Of a DNA stretch of 64,000 bases, positions 1 to 11,563 are shown piece after piece. The notes under the pieces are model-generated. The model was not told the origin of the DNA, made no database searches, and saw nothing but the letters and a program-made list of their open reading frames with translations. The number at the start of each line of letters is the position of its first letter. The first letter of the stretch is position 1. The DNA is from Hevea brasiliensis (lineage: Eukaryota; Streptophyta; Magnoliopsida; Malpighiales; Euphorbiaceae). The translations under genes were made by a program, and so were the position numbers. The stretch is taken from contig NC_079495.1 of NCBI RefSeq assembly GCF_030052815.1, positions 55,778,773-55,842,772 on the forward strand, in the 5' to 3' direction.

Positions 1-619
1 AGGTAATTTCTGGACTTTATTGCTATATATGTGAGCTTTTGCAGTTTATGTTTGATCGTTGTGTTAGAAATTGACTAAATATTGAAAAGCTAATTTTCTG
101 GATGTTTGTATTACAGAGGAGACTCTGCCAAAATCTTGGCTGACTAGGTACCTTTGTTGACTTGTAGATGTCTCTATAGGTGTAGGTACCTCTATAAGTA
201 CCAGGAACCTAATACCTCAACAGGTACTTCTGCAGGTGCTTAGCTTTCATTCGCCCTTATTAAGGTTCTTATAAGTACTGGCGGTATCCTAAGACCACAA
301 TACACTTGAAGAACTAATTTCCTTAGGTGCTTTTCACAATTGCTGATATCAAATACTAGAGAGTTATCCACCCAGCCTTGTTTTAGAGCTACTTACTAAC
401 TCCATGCTTCCTCCAAGAATTTTTTCTGCATGCTATAATCATTATGTCTTAATGTAATAAGTTTAGCATATATGTAAATACTTAGATATTTATTGAACAA
501 GCCATGTTTTAGCTTTTATTTATCAATAAAAGAGGCCATAAAGCCTACTTGTTATATTAACCTTCTGTTTGATTACATGTGAATGCTTTAAAATGTTAGC
601 TATTAGGTTGGCTTTTTCT
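1..619. other. Left flank, no recognisable gene
   Basis: A+T-rich DNA with no open frame that resembles a known protein. It contains several scattered AGGTAC/GGTACC words near 145-240, too irregular to call a repeat. It is continuous with the DNA from 3742 onward, because the solo LTR between them is bounded by a target-site duplication. It may be the far end of the same decayed element seen at 4350-4894, but nothing in the sequence proves that. Confidence 0.5.
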
Positions 620-624
620 ATTTC
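620..624. repeat. Target-site duplication ATTTC (left copy)
   Basis: ATTTC directly precedes the TGTAAC terminus of the solo LTR; the matching copy is at 3737-3741. Five-base duplications are normal for Ty3/gypsy integrases. Confidence 0.85.
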
Positions 625-3128
625 TGTAACACCCTCCCTGTTTCGTACATTCTACTGTTCCGGTGATCGGTGTCGGTCCGGACAGCTAGAATGTCTGGAA
701 AAATATTTAAACTAAAGTGAGGAACTATAATTAACTCAAATATTAATAAGAAAAATTTAGGAAAAATTTTAGAAATAAAATACAACCAAGTTAAATGAGC
801 CGGTGCCCTAGCGATGGGTAACCTAGTGAGAAGTTGCGGTTCTCGCAACTAGGAGCCCTAGACCTGGGGCAAAAATTATAAAATAATTTTTGGAACTCCA
901 GAGAAGGGTTATTGAGATTCTTATGGCATTAGAATGCTAAGAAAATACTTAGAAAATTTTTTCAATTAGTACAGACAATTTTGGCCCGTTAAGCCAAACG
1001 GAGGGCATTTTGGTCACTTTGTCTTCAGAGATGATTTTTGACCAACTTGTCTAGTTAAATAAATAATTTATATAATATAAAATATGAATAAATGTTGTTA
1101 AAAATTTAATTGAAATTAAATAGACAAGAAATGGAAAGAAAATGAAAGAAAATGGCATTATGACATCATAATGATGTCATTAAAATTCTCCCAACCAATC
1201 AAAACTTGACACATGGCATAATCTTATTTAAAAGAGGCTAAATGGGCAGAAAATGAAAAAAAAAAATCAGAACACCTTCTCCTTTCTTCTTCTTGGCGTC
1301 ACCCCACCCACCATTGCCAACCTTGAGCAAGCTTTCAAAGCTTGATTTCTCTAAGTTTTACCCAACAAAACCCTAACCTAGCAACATAAAAATTTGTCCT
1401 TACATCCTAGTGAAGCTTGTGGGAGCAAAAAGAAAAGGAAACCAAGACTTTGAGCAAGTGGGAAATTCACTCCATAAGAGGTTAGTGACCTAAACCTTGA
1501 ATTTCACTTTAGTTTCATGTTTAAGAACTATATATGTGAGCAAATGACAAAGAAATTTAATGAAAGACCATTGGTATGCTAACCCTAGATTTTGGCAGCC
1601 ATGGTTAGGGTAATAGGGTGATGATTTTTGGGGAGCTAACATGCATGTATGGCTGCCCTTAAAGTGTAACTTATAAGTGAATTGATAAATACAATGATAA
1701 TGCATGGTTTTGAATTGTTGAGTTACGGTTTGGGTTGAAGAATGAGACTTTGATCTTGTGATGATGGAAGTAGGATTTAATGGTCAATTAGTGACCATTT
1801 GGTTTGGTTTGAACAAAAAATGAAGTGAATTGGGTTGTGGGATTTGAGGTTGGAGTGGCTGCCTTGTGTGACCTGCAGGTGTGGCTGTGAGTCCAGCCTG
1901 TTTGGATAGACATAACTTGAATTGTAGATGTTCAATTGGTGTTTGGACACTTGGACATGAAACTAGACACATAATGGCACAACTTTGATGAAGAAACCAT
2001 GCCCTGAAAACCAAACCAACTTGACCAAAAGTTTACCCTAATCCGGGTGACCTGCAATCTGCCTGGGCAAAATGACCAAATGAACAGTATTTGGTCATTT
2101 GGCCATAACTCAATGTAGCAAGGTCCAATTGACCTGAAATTTTACCAGAAACAAGGTGACATATAGAACAACAACTTTCATGAAGAAACTTGACCCAAAT
2201 TATGACCATAACTTAGTCAAATTGCCAACCAAACTTAGGTTACCAAATCTGGAAGAACCAGTTTTGCCCAGATTTTTGGAATCTGCCCAATCCGGCCAAT
2301 TATGGTTTTTAGGCCATAACTTGAGCTACAAAACTCCAAATGGAGTGATTCAAAAAAGGAAATTCAACTAGACAAAATGAGGAACAACTTTCATGTTTAC
2401 CATTTTTCCAAATTCCCACTGCAACAGTAACTAATGGAATAGTAAACCCAAGGCTTGAAAATTGAAAATTCTGTCCAATTCACATTAAGCTTAGAGATGG
2501 TATTGGCAACCAATACCAACAAGTTTAAAATGCAAAATGTGGTATGTTGATGATATTTAAACTAAATTACCTATTGTCAATGCAAAAGTCAACATTTTGG
2601 TTGACTAATGAAATGAATAGTGGTCATAAAAATTTCAATTTCAAAGAATTACACAAATTAAAAGTGTTAAATGCCCTAGTAGGCCTAATGTGATTGGTTT
2701 GGATAGGTTGGCATGCCGATAGGGTTCTGTTAGCAGTACTGCATATGGCTTTATGCCATTCTGTATTTCATGGCTTCCCATGCCATTCTGTGACATAATA
2801 GCCTTTGGCTATGATAATGAGTTATTATACTCGGGTTTAATCCCAGATAATTGTCACAGCTTATTAGCTATTCTGTTGCACACCGGGAGACACAATGTGA
2901 CCGATGGTGTGATGGTCCGAGGTACTTAGTACCCAGTACCAGTTTACCCGTTTATCTAGTCTAGTCAACTAGTATAGGTTACTCGGGCAGTATTAATAAA
3001 TTTTACCAAACTTTAATCGAATAATATTGCAATAAATATTTGAAATTTAGTCCACCCAAAAATGTAAATATACATTTTGCACATATGTCTTATTTTATTT
3101 TATTTTATTTTATTTTATATTGTCACCA

Positions 3129-3146
3129 CTAAGCAGAATTGCTTAG
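3129..3146 (+). other. LTR hairpin 1 (CTAAGCA / TGCTTAG)
   Basis: Seven perfect base pairs around a 4-nt loop, in the last fifth of the LTR. The same position in E1, E2 and E4 LTRs carries a different but still complementary stem (CTGAGT/ACTCAG). Confidence 0.6.
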
Positions 3147-3565
3147 CGCGTCGCTTTTGCCATGTGCAGGTACTGGAGACATAGCTGGGGAGTCCAGCAG
3201 ACCTCACACAGGGTGAGCCTTCATATCTGCACTCAGAGTTCAGAGTCACCTCACATTGCAGTGCATTTGGTAGGACATTAGGCCCTTTTGATATTTTGAT
3301 ATTTTGTATTTTGTAACCTTCTGTAATGTATATTATAAATTTATGTAATTATGCTTTTGATGTAAATATCTATGAAACATGTTCAGTAATAAATTGAGTA
3401 TTTTTTTTTATTGAGTTGACTGTGATTTGAATTTAATTGAATTTTGAGATATTGAAGTGAATTGAGAAATTGTTGAGAATATATTGGAGGATGATTGAGA
3501 ATAAGGTGATGATATTATTGGGAGTGTTTTTAACAGGTTCAGAAGAACTGTTTTTCAATTTATAG

Positions 3566-3580
3566 CCGGCACTTTGCCGG
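3566..3580 (+). other. LTR hairpin 2 (CCGGCA / TGCCGG)
   Basis: Six perfect pairs with loop CTT, about 170 bp before the LTR end, just after a TTTTTAACAGGT stretch. E2 LTRs have TGGCA/TGCCA at the same place. Confidence 0.55.
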
Positions 3581-3736
3581 ATTTTCTATAAAATTGCGAA
3601 AAAATTTAGTTTTATCAAAAATTATAAATAAATGAATTAAAAAGGATTAATTGAAATTGAAACATGAATTGGTGCTCCGACACACTGAGTGGCATAACTT
3701 GTTCGGCTACACTGTAGACGGGTAAGGGGTGTCAAA

Positions 3737-3741
3737 ATTTC
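3737..3741. repeat. Target-site duplication ATTTC (right copy)
   Basis: Matches 620-624 exactly and places the right boundary of the solo LTR at 3736. Confidence 0.85.
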
Positions 3742-4349
3742 ACTTCTGTAGGGATTCTAGGAAAAGTCACGAGGTTGGCTGTTAGAGGTCGTGGGTTGGC
3801 CTTGGTTGATTTATGCTTGGTGTTATCCCATCGGTTTCCTACAAGGTGTGATAGCTTTCGATTTACAGAATCACATCATTTAAACTGTTACTTTAAAAAC
3901 TAGAGCAATTGTAATTATTATAAAAGGAATATGGAGTATGGGAACATTGATTCCTCATATACTGCCCCTAGGAGAATTTTGGACTAGTACCTCTTGAGTT
4001 CTCTAGTACTCCTGGAAGTCAAGTTTGGCTCCTCCAGCTTAAGGAATTGGTCATTAGATACTATAGAAACTTAAAGACTAAATTTTCCCTCCATCATCTC
4101 GGACACTAGTGTGGTTGGTTGAGGTATATGCACTGTAGATATGTTAGTTCCTTTATAACTGTTGCCTCTCGAGCGAAAAGAGCCAAAGGTCACCTGAGGC
4201 ATTTATACCTACTGAGGCACTGGTGAGACTTGAAAACTTATAATTACCTCTGCATCATAAATTATCAAATGAGTCATAGAATTTGAACTGCTGAGAATCT
4301 AGGTAAGAGCATCGGTCTTGCCTTTAGGATAACTGATTTGCACTGATGT
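3742..4349. other. Decayed intergenic DNA
   Basis: No clear coding signal on the plus strand. Read on the minus strand it may continue the gag-like frame that starts at 4894 (short coding-like runs in shifting frames with stops), but I see no recognisable domain. Confidence 0.4.
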
Positions 4350-4894
4350 TTTGTAGTGGTTAGCCACTGCTCCTCTCTCTTGTGAGGTGGCTCATACTTT
4401 CTATCATCGAAACTACCCTGGGGAGTTTATGGCAAAGTCTGCCCCCTGTGTTCCCTAGTGCTCTTGGATGCCGAATCAAATTCCTCTGGCCTAGAAGTTT
4501 AGCCATCAGGAAGTATTGAAACTAGTGAATTAAGTTTATCAATTACCTTTTCCATACTTATATCAATTTTTTCCACTGGCTGGTTAAGAGTTCCCAACCA
4601 TTGATCCATGTTTTTCATTAAGATACTGGTGATGGTCGATGCAAGAGTTTTCGATGAACTAAAAATTCATTTGCAAATCTCATTTCATCCCTGAATTGGG
4701 TCAGTAGACAAGGTACTTACAGTTTTTGCAATAATTGGATTTTGAATTTCTTCTTCCTGAGGGCCTGACCTCCTTTCAAGACGTTTAATCATGAGAGGAA
4801 CTTTAACATTTAGGGCTTCTATAATAGGACTTCCCTCCTTGTCCTAAGACCTGGTGGTTTCTTTGCCAAGCACACTTTTAGTTTTTGGAGGCAT
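4350..4894 (-). pseudogene. Decayed retroelement gag-like frame
   Basis: Reading leftward from an ATG at 4892-4894, a frame beginning MPPKTKSVLGKE continues for about 180 codons with only five in-frame stops and an acidic/basic composition typical of a retroelement gag start. Immediately upstream, at 4949-4965, the minus strand reads GGCACGCCCAGTGGGAC, a word I associate with the leader just before gag in Tat/Ogre-like Ty3/gypsy elements (from memory, not checked). I do not see a zinc knuckle or capsid motif. Beyond about 4350 the frame shifts. The seemingly open plus-strand frames over the leader region (4854-5142) have no support. Best read as a fragment of a retroelement older than, and unrelated to, E1-E4; the family assignment is weak. 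Confidence 0.45.
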
Positions 4895-5633
4895 TGTCTT
4901 GCCTGCAAAAACAAAAACAATAAAGTTGAATGATGAAATGAGACTTGTGTCCCACTGGGCGTGCCGAAAATTGTTTCCTTTTCAGGAAGCAATTTGGCTG
5001 TCTCATAGTTTACGGTTACGCAGATGCGCCAGATACTGAGTATATCACCTGGGATTACGCTCTGACTTCTTGGATCAAACAATTGTGGAAACTGACTCTA
5101 CTATATACAACTTCATCAATCTCACAAATAACAAGTAATTAAAGGTAAGTGAACTTTAAAAATGTTTTGATTACTTATTAAAAAAAGTACAAGGCTTGAA
5201 ATTAAATGCAAGAACTTTAAAAATTAAAAATAGATAAAATTAAAGATAGATAGACTGTTAAAGTCTGGTTGAGTTATTGTTATTTGATGTGTTGGAGGCT
5301 TTCTATGTTGTAGCATATCTAACTCTTATAGCTTCTCTTGCAGGTACCTAGAAGATTATGGAAAACACTTTATCACATTCTATAGTTACAAGTAGTTATC
5401 TGCCCATTCCTTGGCACCGCTCGGAACTGCTACCAACTCCCTTCTTTCTTTCAGATAATCATCCAATGACCACCAAACATTTAATTGTTATTCATCTTAA
5501 GCCATGGATTAATTCAATTAATAAAATAAAATTAATTTAATTCATTCTTAGGCCTAAAAATAATTAATAAATAGTTTAATTATTTTTGGTGTGTGTATAT
5601 CTATATAGATATATATATATATATGATCACTAC
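4895..5633. other. Leader of the decayed element and A+T-rich flank
   Basis: Contains the GTCCCACTGGGCGTGCC word (4949-4965), then A+T-rich DNA without coding signal, ending in an (AT)n microsatellite at about 5609-5624. The five bases before E1, ACTAC (5629-5633), have no copy at the other end of E1. Confidence 0.5.
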
Positions 5634-8600
5634 TGTAACACCCCTATTTGTATAGCCTGGTATATTTCACTATTTCGTAATCGGTGTCGGTCTAGATAAT
5701 TAAGGGGATTAGAACCACATCTAAGATAACTAGATGAGCCCTAAACAAAAATAATTAGTAATTGTCAATTAGTTAAGTATAAATAAGAAAAACATAACAT
5801 AAGAAGTTAAATGAGCTGAGAGTCACAGCGATGGGTGACCTTTTCAGGAAGGATTACGAAGTCGATTTAAACTCAAATTTTGAGCCGTAAAATGTGACGC
5901 TGCGGTCCTTAGGACTATTGCGAACACAGTGGAAAAGAGAAAATCAAGAAAAAGAATTGTTAAACCAATCAAATAATTAGGTCAGGGATCCGGAAGAAAT
6001 ATTGAATTATTTACAAATTGGGTTGAATCGGCGAGGGGCAATTTGTTCAATTCACCCCTAGAGGTGATTCATGGCCTAATTGTCCAATAAAATTTGATTA
6101 ATGAAAATTTTGAAATAGAGAATTAAATTAAAGAAACAAGGAAAAATAAAAGAAAAAGAAAAATAGAGAAAATTAGAATTTTTGATATCATCAAAGTTGA
6201 TAAGCATGATGCAATAATGTTTAATATTAAATAATTTAATTTGTGGGATAATTAAGGCATAAAGGAGTTAAAAAATTAAAAGAAAAACATAATTTCCTTT
6301 TTTTCTTCTTCTTCCTTGCCGTGGCCATCCTCTCTTCTCTCCCTTTCTTTTTATTTTTCCACCATTAAAGCTTATGTTTAAGCTTTTAAAACCATAAATT
6401 ACACTATAAATTTCCTAGTTCCTCATGTTAAACCTTGTCTTTGAGTCTTGAAAAGAAGATTGGAGCAAGAAAGAAAAGGAAAAATTGAAGAAATAAAGAC
6501 TTGGAAAATCCAACAAAAAGGTTAGTGATGAATTTTCCAATTTCCTCTTTATATTCATGCTTACGCAATTAAACTACGTTAGAAAGTATTGAAAATTGAA
6601 ACAAATGGACAAGGTAAGGAACCATAGAAATTTGGTTAGCTATGAGTGGTTAGGGTTTGGTGTGCTTTGACCTAATTGAATATGAATTCTAAGGTTAGTG
6701 AAGTTATATGTATGTTTAGAGTATTGAAATTGCATGAATTGAAACAATTGTGTAATTAGGGTTTTGGCACTTAGGGTTTGGAAGAAAAAAATGTGAGAAT
6801 ATGTTAAATGGTGTGTTTGACCTAGTTTGAGCTGAGTAATGGTCATTTGTGACCAATTGGAGTATGTTAGAAGTGTTGGAACCAAATGCAAATTCGGATT
6901 GCTTAGGGTCATGCCGCAGGCAGTAGGACCAAGGTCCTTTTCAGGGACCAAAACTAAAAATTTACAAGCCCAATTGGTGTGAGGCCAATTGGGAACGAAA
7001 CTAGACACAAAATGACACATTTTTTATTCAGGAATCATGCCCAAAAAGCGACCAAAACCTAGTGAAAAAATTGACCAAATCCGGATTAGGTAATTTGACT
7101 TGTACAAAAATGACCAAATAAACAGTGTTTGTTCAGTTGGCCATAACTTGGGCTAGGCAGGTCTAAATGACCTGAAATATTACCAGTAGAGAGCTGAGAT
7201 ATAGACCTAAAACTGTCATGAAGAACACAAACCCAAATTATGCCCTTAACCAAGTTATTTGGCTACCCAAAATTGGTGACCTAAAATTGCCAGAATCAGT
7301 TTGGTGCCCAGAAATCTGGGTTAAGTTCAATCCGGCAGCCATGATTCAAATGGCTGTAACTTGAGCTACAAAGCTCCAATTGGAGTGATTCAAAAAGGAG
7401 AATAAAGTTAAGACAATAAGGAACAATTTCTATGAAGAAAATTTTGCCAAATTCTAACAGTAAAATGATCAATGGAATAGTGCAACATAAGACACCCAAA
7501 ACTGAAAATTTGCAAATTTGCCTAAAAGACTTAGAATTTGAGTAAACAACCAAAACCAACAAATTTAGTAACCAAAATGTGATATGTGAGTATAGTTGGA
7601 ATTCCCATACCTATTAAGCCTTAGAAAGTCAAAAAATTGACTTGAATAGTATCGTGGATAGTAACCACGAAATACAAAATTTAAAGAACGCCAAGTTTAG
7701 CATATTAAAGCTAGGTATAAGTGAATTTGAATTTATTTTTAGAATTTTAATAAGTTGTGATACTGAAACACTATGAAACTGTGTGTTTCAGTGGAAAAGA
7801 ATACCGGGAAAGAACCCGAGGGATCGAGTTAAGGCTAATAGGCGACTCGTATAAGGTTTGTGCACAACATCAACATGTTTTAAAATTCATTTACAAAGTG
7901 CATGAAATGTGTATTATGCTTTTGCTTTGAATTGTTGAAAGTTTATTTATGTATATTTGAAATGGCAATGAATGTTTAGTAAATTGTTAAGATAAGTTTT
8001 GAAACTACAATGTCATGACCATATATTTGAACAAGTCACTAGCATGACTAGTGGGGGTAATCAGTTTCGAATTTTGATTCCTTCTCTGACTGAAGTGTTG
8101 AGGTGTATGCTAGTAGAAGAAAAAAAAGAATGGGTTCCCATATATTTGAGCTAGCTAGCCTTGTGATGTGATTTCTCCTTAGCCTCAGGCTATTGAGATT
8201 ATATTTGTTTCGAATGGCATGATATAACTGTGTGTTTTTATAAAATGTGTTTGAGATTTTTGAAATGAAATTGTTTGGATTAAAATTTTATAAGTCATGT
8301 TTGGAATGTATTACTCATGTTTAATTTAAATTTTGAATAAATGTGATTTAAATTCCGTATAAAGTTTATTTTAGTATGTTGTGCACCACTGAGTCCTAGT
8401 ACTCAGCGATGGCTATTATTGCTGTCGCAGATATAGAGACTAGAGGAGCAGCAGATTGAGCTGCTGAGGATTGAGGAGCTACCTGCTTTGAAGTTGTCGG
8501 GTTTATTTTATGCCCTGATCGTAAAAATTTATTTTGATGCATGTAATGTATGAAAATGTATGGACATGAAAAATTGGTTATGAGCAGTTGTATAAAGCCT

Positions 8601-9117
8601 GTAATAAATTTTGGTTTGGATTTCTCTTAATGTAAATTTTTGTAATGATGTATATAAATTATTTTATCTTTAATGAAATATGAATGAAAGTATTTTGTTG
8701 TAATTTGAATAGAATTGATTAATAGTATTTTGATGATTGTTGAATTTTGAAAATTGAGAAATGATATTGAAATTGGTTGGGATGGTTGTGAAATTGATGA
8801 AGTTGTTGAGATAAATCTTTGGAAGTGCTTTTTACAGGTATTTGAAGAACTGTTTTCTCAAAATACAGATAGCACTCTGCCAAAATTTTTATAAAATTTG
8901 AGAAAAAATAAAATGGGACAAAAATTTTTACTAGTTTTAAATCTTTGAATAAATGATTTTAATACCTATTAGAAAATGCTCACCACTTATAAAAGTAAGA
9001 AAATTGTTTTAAAATCCCTTGTAAGGTACTTAATGAGTTATCGGTAGGTGAAGTTTGATAGTTCATTAGGTATTCTACGGGATCATGTTATGCCTTATAG
9101 AGGGGTAAGGTGTGACA
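5634..9117 (+). repeat. E1 5' LTR
   Basis: Starts TGTAACACCCC and ends GGTGTGACA; the copy at 38257-41727 is collinear. Degenerate repeat units occur with CATAAC-like words at about 7141 and 7353 and a related unit near 6955. Hairpin 1 lies at 8389-8406. Near 8826-8895 the TTTTTACAGG...GCACTCTGCC module shared with E2 LTRs is present. No open frame of coding quality. Confidence 0.9.
8389..8406 (+). other. LTR hairpin 1 (CTGAGT / ACTCAG)
   Basis: Six perfect pairs around loop CCTAGT. The equivalent in the 3' LTR (41009-41026) has TTGAGT, which still allows a wobble pair. Confidence 0.6.
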
Positions 9118-9125
9118 TGTTTTAG

Positions 9126-9137
9126 TGGTATCAGAGC
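9126..9137 (+). promoter_or_regulatory. E1 primer-binding site
   Basis: TGGTATCAGAGC lies 8 nt after the LTR end. It is complementary to the 3' end of plant initiator Met-tRNA, the usual primer of Ty3/gypsy chromoviruses. Confidence 0.85.
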
Positions 9138-9306
9138 AAATTTTTAAAGTATGTTTTAACTTATGAATTTGTGTCTTTTCTTTGTTAAGTACAACTACTC
9201 AATGTCCTTATTTGTTATATACAGTGCATTACATCATAAATATGAACTAACAGAGGGAAATCTCCTTGTGTTATTTATTTAGGAGATACCCTAATTTCAG
9301 ATTGAT

Positions 9307-10367
9307 ATGGAAGAAGGGGATCGCTCAATTGAGCAATCTGTTGAAGTTGAGGCACAAGGGGAAGCCCCAGCTTTACAGAATGTCAGTGGGTCAGTGGCAC
9401 CAGCCCCACAAATGCTGCAATTTCCTGCACAGTTTGCACAACAGATGGCGGCAATGTTTCAATAAATGGCTGGGAGTATGCCTGCTCAAGCTCCACCCCA
9501 AACACCTGTGGTACAACCATTGCCTCCAGCCAGACAGTATGACAAGTTATTAAAGTATGGTGCTATAGAGTTTAAGGGTACAGTGGACCCTTTAGAGGCA
9601 GAGCAATGGCTTGAAAGGATGGATAGAGTGTTTAAGAAGCTGTATTGCCCAGATGAACTGAAGTTTGAATACTCTGTGTCGCTACTGCAAGGGGATGCGT
9701 ATGATTAGTGGAAGACTATCCTCCACAGCTTAGCTGAATCACTACTACTGACCTAGGATGACTTCATCAGAGAATTCAGACAAAAATACATCCCAGACAC
9801 ATGTGTGGATCAAAAGTTACAAGAATTTCTGAGTCTAAAACAAGGCAATAGAACAGTGGCAGAATATGAGAGGGAGTTCTCCCACTTAAGCCACTATACT
9901 GGGAGTCTCCTTTCTACCAGCAAGGCAAGGTGCAAGAGATTTGAGACGAGTTTGAAACCCAGTTTGAGGATGCAAGTAGTGGGATTCAGACACAGCAATT
10001 TTTTAGAACTCATTTCTCAAGCACTTGAGTTGGAGAGAATTGAAACAGAAGCAACCCCAGTAAAGGAAAAATCAGAAAAAGCTAAGAAATCAGAAAAAGA
10101 TAAGGGGGAAAAGTCAGTAGAGCCAAGTTCTAGTGGTACCTCTGGAAAGAAGAAAAAATTTGGTGGACCTAGCAGAGGTCGAGGTGGAAGATTTGGAAGG
10201 GGCAGATTCTCTGAACAGAGACCCCCTAGGTCTGGTCAACAGTCAAGCAGGGGTTGACAACCTCCCCGCCCCTATAAGACTTGTGGCAAGATTCATGGGG
10301 AGAATGCTATTAGGCAACAGGAGCCTGTTTTAACTGTGGAGGCAAGGGCCATCTAGCTAAAGACTGC
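9307..10367 (+). pseudogene. E1 gag, broken
   Basis: Gag forms the particle and packages element RNA. The ATG at 9307 (MEEGDRSIEQ) follows a 170-nt leader. The frame runs with stops at 9463 (TAA), 9706 and 9754 (TAG) and 10255 (TGA). A capsid core is visible from about residue 75 (YGAIEFKG, EQWLERMDRVF, LLQGDAYD, YEREFSHLS), followed by a Lys-rich then Gly/Arg-rich nucleic-acid-binding tail. A frameshift between about 10257 and 10326 moves the CCHC knuckle (CFNCGGKGHLAKDC, 10326-10367) into the next frame. The stops fit C-to-T changes at TGG, CAA and CGA codons. Product would be non-functional. Confidence 0.85.
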
Positions 10368-11563
10368 ATTAGTGCTCCTAGATTCGGTCCAGCTCCTACC
10401 ACTGCAGAAGGATCTATTCAAAGTCCTGCTCCCAGAGGTTCACAACCGGTTGGCAGAGGAAGAGGCAGAGGTAGAGGCACTGCTTCTAGCAGTCAGGGCA
10501 CTGTTGGTCAGTCAGCATAAGGAAGTGCTTCAGCGAGGGTTTATATAATGAGATAGTGAGAAGAGGCTGAGACTTCTAATGTTGTAACCGGTACATTCTC
10601 TATCTCTGATCAAGATGTATTTGTGTTGTTTGATCCGGGTTCAACCCACTCGTATGTTAGTGCTAGCATAGTCAGTTCACTTGCTGTTCCCTGTGTCCAA
10701 ATGGGTTTTGAAGTGCTAGTAACTATTCCGTTAGGACAAGAGGTCTGGGTCAATAGAATCTATAGAGATTGTCCTTTGGTGATCTAAGGACACACTTTTC
10801 TATCAGATTTGATTGAAATACCCTTTAGAGATTATGATATTATCTTGGGCATGGATTGGTTAGCCAAGCATCATGCCATGATTGACTGTAGATTGAAGAC
10901 AGTCACTTTTGGTCTCCCTTTGTACGGTGATTTGATAATACATGGCGAGAGGCATTTACTGCCATCAAACATCATTTCGGCTGCACTAGCTAGAAGGATG
11001 ATCAAAAAGGGGTGTGAAGCATACTTGGCACATGTGATAGACACCCAAGTGGGGAGCCCAGCACTGAGGGACATCCCTGTAGTATGTGACTTTCCAGACG
11101 TGTTTCTTGATGAATTGCCAAGATTACCTCCAGAAAGAGAAGTGCAGTTTGAGATTGATGTTATGCCTGGTGTGGACCCAATCTCTATAACACCATATAG
11201 AATGGCACCAGCAGAATTGAAAGAGTTGAAAGTGCAGTTGCAAGAGCTGCTTGACAAGTGCTTTATCCGCCCTAGTGTGTCACCTTGGGGAGTGCCAGTA
11301 TTGTTTGTTAAGAAGAAAGATGACACTCTCCGTTTATGTATTGATTATCGGCAGTTGAATAAGGTGACAATAAAGAATAGATATCCATTGCCCCGCATTG
11401 ATGACTTGTTTGATTAGTTGAAGGGTGCAGCTGTGTTCTCCAAAATTGATCTGAGATTAGGTTATTATCAGCTGAAAGTACAAAAGCAGAGTATTTCTAA
11501 AACTACCTTCAGAACCCGCTATGGCCATTATGAGTTCTTGGTCATGCCATTCGGGTTGACTAA
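10368..11563 (+). pseudogene. E1 pol, first part: protease and N-terminal RT
   Basis: After a Gly/Arg-rich linker, the aspartic protease shows FDPGSTHSY (about 10629-10655), the DPGS form of the active site common in this clade, and ILGMDW near 10840. A TAA at 10785 breaks it. RT follows in the same frame: [15 protein letters not shown], then [11 protein letters not shown] and [17 protein letters not shown] at 11415 replaces the Gln codon after the last motif. The frame resumes through the [10 protein letters not shown] region and stops abruptly within the FGLTN codons, where the second solo LTR is inserted; the rest of RT resumes at 14677. Confidence 0.85.
11559..11563. repeat. Target-site duplication ACTAA (left copy)
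   Basis: Last bases of the left RT part; repeated at 14677-14681. Together with the RT reading frame this proves the exact insertion point. Confidence 0.9.

Larger units (their letters stand above)
625..3736 (+). mobile_element. Solo LTR, family S, copy 1
   Basis: A 3112-bp LTR with no internal domain or partner LTR. It starts TGTAACACCC and ends GGGGTGTCAAA. The related LTR of E3 ends GTCACA, so the final CA has probably mutated to AA here. Perfect 5-bp duplications on both sides show a single insertion followed by LTR-LTR recombination. It matches 11564-14676 almost end to end. The body holds three degenerate units with the CATAAC word at about 1910, 2103 and 2314, a TTTTA microsatellite near 3091-3117, and two hairpins (3129-3146, 3566-3580). 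Short open frames inside are not genes. Confidence 0.9.

Noticed and set aside
145..240. Scattered AGGTAC/GGTACC words
   Set aside because: Irregular spacing and no wider similarity; no support for an element or regulatory array.
625..3736. Non-canonical LTR ends (AA, and TA in the second copy)
   Set aside because: The related E3 LTR ends CACA, so these are best explained as point mutations of the terminal CA, not a new class of terminus.
4854..5142. Overlapping plus-strand short frames near 4854-5142
   Set aside because: They lie opposite the leader and start of the minus-strand gag-like frame and match nothing recognisable.
10871..11326. 151-codon antisense frame over E1 protease/RT
   Set aside because: Shadow of the conserved RT coding strand.
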